Below are positions 61,532 to 64,000 of a DNA stretch of 64,000 bases, in pieces; position 1 is the first letter of the stretch, and every line of letters begins with the position of its first letter. Source of the stretch: Neorhodopirellula pilleata (GTDB lineage: Bacteria > Planctomycetota > Planctomycetia > Pirellulales > Pirellulaceae). Both the position numbers and the translations under genes were made by a program. The notes under the pieces are model-generated. The model had not been told where the DNA came from, ran no database searches, and saw only the letters and a program-made list of their open reading frames with translations. The stretch is taken from assembly GCF_007859915.1 (NCBI RefSeq), contig NZ_SJPM01000002.1, forward strand, positions 124,001-188,000. The letters run 5' to 3'.

Positions 61532-64000
61532 TTACTGATCGCCGAGCACACCGCCGACGGTTCCGGTAGAGACGCCGGCGAGAATCACGCGTTGACCTTC
61601 GCGAAGCAAGAAACGTGCGGCTTCTTCACGAAACGTTTCCACCGGTAACAAACGCACGATCGGATTCGCTGTGGTTCCTAGGATTGAAACGACCAATGTT
61701 CGATCGCACAGTAATTCTGAAACGTCCAAGATGGCTGATGCGGGTAGAAGGGCACGTAGAGCGTATTGCGCAGCCAGTTCGGCGAACTCAGCTGCCACGT
61801 CTTGGTAGTTTCCCGTTGCGATCAATGCCTCCATGTCCATCCGACCACTTCGCAAGAACACCTTGCCGTCGGCCCGGATCAAGACATCTTGCGATGCCAT
61901 CCAGAACTCATCCATCACGACTGCGCCGCGACCGATGATGCCGTTGGCTTCGCCCTCGTGAAAGGTTTGGTTGGTTAAGGAGACCGGCCCAAGCAACCGC
62001 GAGATGCCGATCAAACCGGGGACCGCCGCACCGCGAGTTTCCTCAAGCCGGAATCGAAAACGCCCGGCCAAGTCGTCGATCGTCCGAATGGATTTTCCGC
62101 CGATCACCAAATCGCCGGTAATTTCGCCCTGGGCGAACGTCGTCGCTTTTCCCAGTTGCGTACTGAGTCGGAAAAAATCCACCCGCCGTGTCCGCCAACG
62201 ACTTTCCAAGTCCACGCCAGCGCCGCCACGCCGCGTTGAAGAGAGTGCTAACTCTCCATCGACTTGGCCACCGCCCACACCTGATCGGATCGTTGGAAAC
62301 AAAACACTCCAGCTCCGACGACTCAAGTTGGCATTCATTTGGATTCCACTGTGAGCATCACCCAAGCCGAGTCCGTAGAAAATCAAGTCGCGACCATCAA
62401 CACTGCCACGCACGCGAATCGATTCACCGTAACCTGCGACGGTGACCGATCCAGACGCACGTCCCTGATACGATTCGGCTAAGTCGCTCAGGAACCATAA
62501 CCCACGATCGATCGCCACGCGGCTGATCGAAGCCCGCAGGTCGACACGCGGGTGAAACTGTTGTTGCCGGTCGATCAAATGAACTCGACCGGCGGCCCGC
62601 GCGGTCCCCGTCGCGTAGTCACCCATCAGTGATTCGATCTCGACAATGCCGTTATCGACTCGGCTTTCCAGGTTCATCGACCGTGATAGCAAACGGGATC
62701 GATAACGTAGTTGCACTAACGACAAATCCACCTCAATGGCGGGCAATTCCCAAACGTGGCTTGCGGGCGCATTCACATTCGGATCATCGGAACCAACTAA
62801 ATCGCTCGCGAATGATCGGACCCCAATGGTCCCCGAGAGTTTGCCGGTCAAGTCGCTCCGCTGACCCAGAAACCATGACAACAGTGGTTCCAGATCGATC
62901 CCATCGAAGGTTGCTTTAGTGTCACGCATTCGGCTGATCGCATCGGACCAGAGGTCGCCCGCTTCCATCGCCGCGATCGTTTCGACGCGGACCTTGCCAT
63001 CGAGCAGGGTGCCGTCGGCGGTCAGCGACCATTCGGATTGTCCGGCATCTAGGTCAGCGTTCAATTGCCCCACATTCACGTCGCCGAGTTGAATCGCGGC
63101 AACCTGCAGATTGGCCGTTCCGCGATGGGCCAATGGTTCGGCCGCCTTATCGATCGGCACGGACCAATCCAGTTCACCTGACAACGTCGCCGTCACGTCG
63201 ACTTGCCGATCCGCGAACGTACCGATCCGAATGGTCGGTCGCAATTCCTCGACGGTCAAGTCCGCCTTCACCGTCCCTGCCGATTCCAATGGAACGGTCG
63301 CCGATCCGCTGACCCGGCCACCAAAAATCAGTGCGTCCAGGTTCGATAGCGTCATCGCTTGTTCGCTGATCTGGTACGTCGATTCGAATCGCTCGATCTC
63401 AAACCGGTCCGGTAGGTCCTGTGGATTGCGTTTTGGCGTCAGACGTAATTCCGATTCTGTAAACCTCACTTGATGTTCGAGGGTTCCCAGGTCTACACCT
63501 GCCACCATCAATTGAGGTGACGCGATCATTCCTTCAAGCGTCCATCGCGAGTCTTGTATCTGTTCGTTGAATTGACCGCGGCCGGTCAAAATGAAATCGA
63601 CTTTGCCTTCGATGATGGAAACTTCAGATGACGGCTCAATTAGTAGGGCCGCGACGGTTCCGGTGGGGATGTCGTCGCCGGACAGGTTGAGTTGCAACTC
63701 GCCGACACCGTTGAGCGGAATCGACGCATCACCGAAAAGCCGGATGGAACGTGATGGCTGTTCCTCCGCATTCGCCGTTAAAGACACTTCGGTCATTGAG
63801 AGCACTTGGTCGCTGATTTGAACGCGGCCGACATCCAGGTCCGACGGAGGCAGGTCAGCCAGCACCACGCCTCGTCCGCTCGCACGACCGGTGAGTTGAT
63901 AGGTCGCCAGATCGCTGATCGAGCTCAACGGAACCTGCACTTCGAACTCGGTCGAAACTTGACCCGCCGTTGGAATGAACCCGGATTGATCGGGTAGGAA
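61532..64000 (-). CDS. AsmA-like large outer-membrane-biogenesis type protein (partial)
   Basis: The frame is open to the right edge, so the N-terminus is outside the window and at least 822 residues are seen. It is a long beta-rich repeat protein with many short strands (LNLSGDDIPTGTVAALLI, LTADGTLLDGKVRVE, GELALSSTRRGGAGVDLESRWR). The C-terminal block ALRALLPASAILDVSELL...LVVSILGTTANPIVRLLPVETFREEAARFLL matches the AsmA/TamB-like C-terminal region. Such proteins transport lipids or help assemble the outer membrane. A GTG at 63940 is internal. The 61440-61531 gap holds nothing clear. Confidence 0.75.
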   Translation of the reverse strand, partial: FLPDQSGFIPTAGQVSTEFEVQVPLSSISDLATYQLTGRASGRGVVLADLPPSDLDVGRVQISDQVLSMTEVSLTANAEEQPSRSIRLFGDASIPLNGVGELQLNLSGDDIPTGTVAALLIEPSSEVSIIEGKVDFILTGRGQFNEQIQDSRWTLEGMIASPQLMVAGVDLGTLEHQVRFTESELRLTPKRNPQDLPDRFEIERFESTYQISEQAMTLSNLDALIFGGRVSGSATVPLESAGTVKADLTVEELRPTIRIGTFADRQVDVTATLSGELDWSVPIDKAAEPLAHRGTANLQVAAIQLGDVNVGQLNADLDAGQSEWSLTADGTLLDGKVRVETIAAMEAGDLWSDAISRMRDTKATFDGIDLEPLLSWFLGQRSDLTGKLSGTIGVRSFASDLVGSDDPNVNAPASHVWELPAIEVDLSLVQLRYRSRLLSRSMNLESRVDNGIVEIESLMGDYATGTARAAGRVHLIDRQQQFHPRVDLRASISRVAIDRGLWFLSDLAESYQGRASGSVTVAGYGESIRVRGSVDGRDLIFYGLGLGDAHSGIQMNANLSRRSWSVLFPTIRSGVGGGQVDGELALSSTRRGGAGVDLESRWRTRRVDFFRLSTQLGKATTFAQGEITGDLVIGGKSIRTIDDLAGRFRFRLEETRGAAVPGLIGISRLLGPVSLTNQTFHEGEANGIIGRGAVVMDEFWMASQDVLIRADGKVFLRSGRMDMEALIATGNYQDVAAEFAELAAQYALRALLPASAILDVSELLCDRTLVVSILGTTANPIVRLLPVETFREEAARFLLREGQRVILAGVSTGTVGGVLGDQ

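Noticed and set aside
1..64000. Search for tRNA and rRNA genes
   Set aside because: No cloverleaf with a T-arm GTTCGA-type motif in context and no rRNA signature was recognised by eye; a tRNAscan-SE run would be decisive.

Overview
The window comes from a planctomycete chromosome, most like Rhodopirellula and relatives in the Pirellulaceae. The best evidence is the gene content: two tandem pairs of planctomycete cytochrome c/DUF1549/DUF1553 and DUF1501 genes, another planctomycete cytochrome domain fused to DUF2231, a TIGR03009-type protein, and Tat-tagged Gfo/Idh and sugar-isomerase proteins. Most genes are GC-rich and packed with 4-bp ATGA overlaps. The intergenic spaces carry dispersed palindromes and heptanucleotide tracts.

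Layout. 0.2-7.3 kb: response regulator, TrkH potassium transporter, NfeD protease, YceH-like protein and a fused acyltransferase/acyl-ACP synthetase. 8-15.4 kb (minus strand): ABC ATPase operon, polyphosphate kinase and a cytochrome/DUF2231 protein. 16-26.3 kb (minus): two paralogous cytochrome+DUF1501 operons. One is preceded by a VapC-like toxin pair whose toxin lacks its middle; the other by a PfpI/DJ-1 protein. 26.7-30.3 kb: a sugar isomerase/Gfo-Idh pair divergent from a XylR-type AraC regulator.

30.2-37.6 kb is an accessory island and the most interesting part. It is bounded by a 48-bp direct repeat (46/48 identical) that copies the 3' end of the xylR-like gene. Inside are a truncated tyrosine-recombinase (integron integrase-like) gene on the minus strand, then a rightward array of cassettes separated by attC-like sites. 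In five successive cassettes the first bases of the cassette match the R'' arm of its own attC, the signature of integron cassettes; a sixth agrees at only four bases. Cassettes encode a small membrane protein, two copies of a non-coding hairpin array, a predicted pPIWI-associating nuclease-like protein, a DUF6980-like zinc-ribbon protein, an unknown protein, and a toxin-antitoxin pair whose toxin has an in-frame stop. Three of the attC sites carry a reverse-strand insertion with the hallmarks of a group IIC intron: a 34-nt domain V with a CGC triad, a 3' end in CCCGAT, and insertion at the same attC position. None has a reverse transcriptase ORF. Two copies are 766 nt and differ at about four positions, while their host attC sites differ more, which points to recent movement in trans.

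37.6-56 kb: a secreted Tyr/Asp-rich protein, a nuclease fragment, MoxR ATPase, SDR, BioB, TIGR03009 protein, RibBA, a lipoprotein, PyrF, a response regulator with a helical partner, a PhoA-type phosphatase, NagB, and a giant GHMP-kinase/UDP-sugar pyrophosphorylase-like fusion beside a degenerate GalU-like protein. 56.2-61.4 kb: a GNAT enzyme and the RNA-repair locus rtcR / rtcB-rtcA with a well-spaced sigma-54 promoter. 61.5 kb to the end: an AsmA-like protein running off the window.
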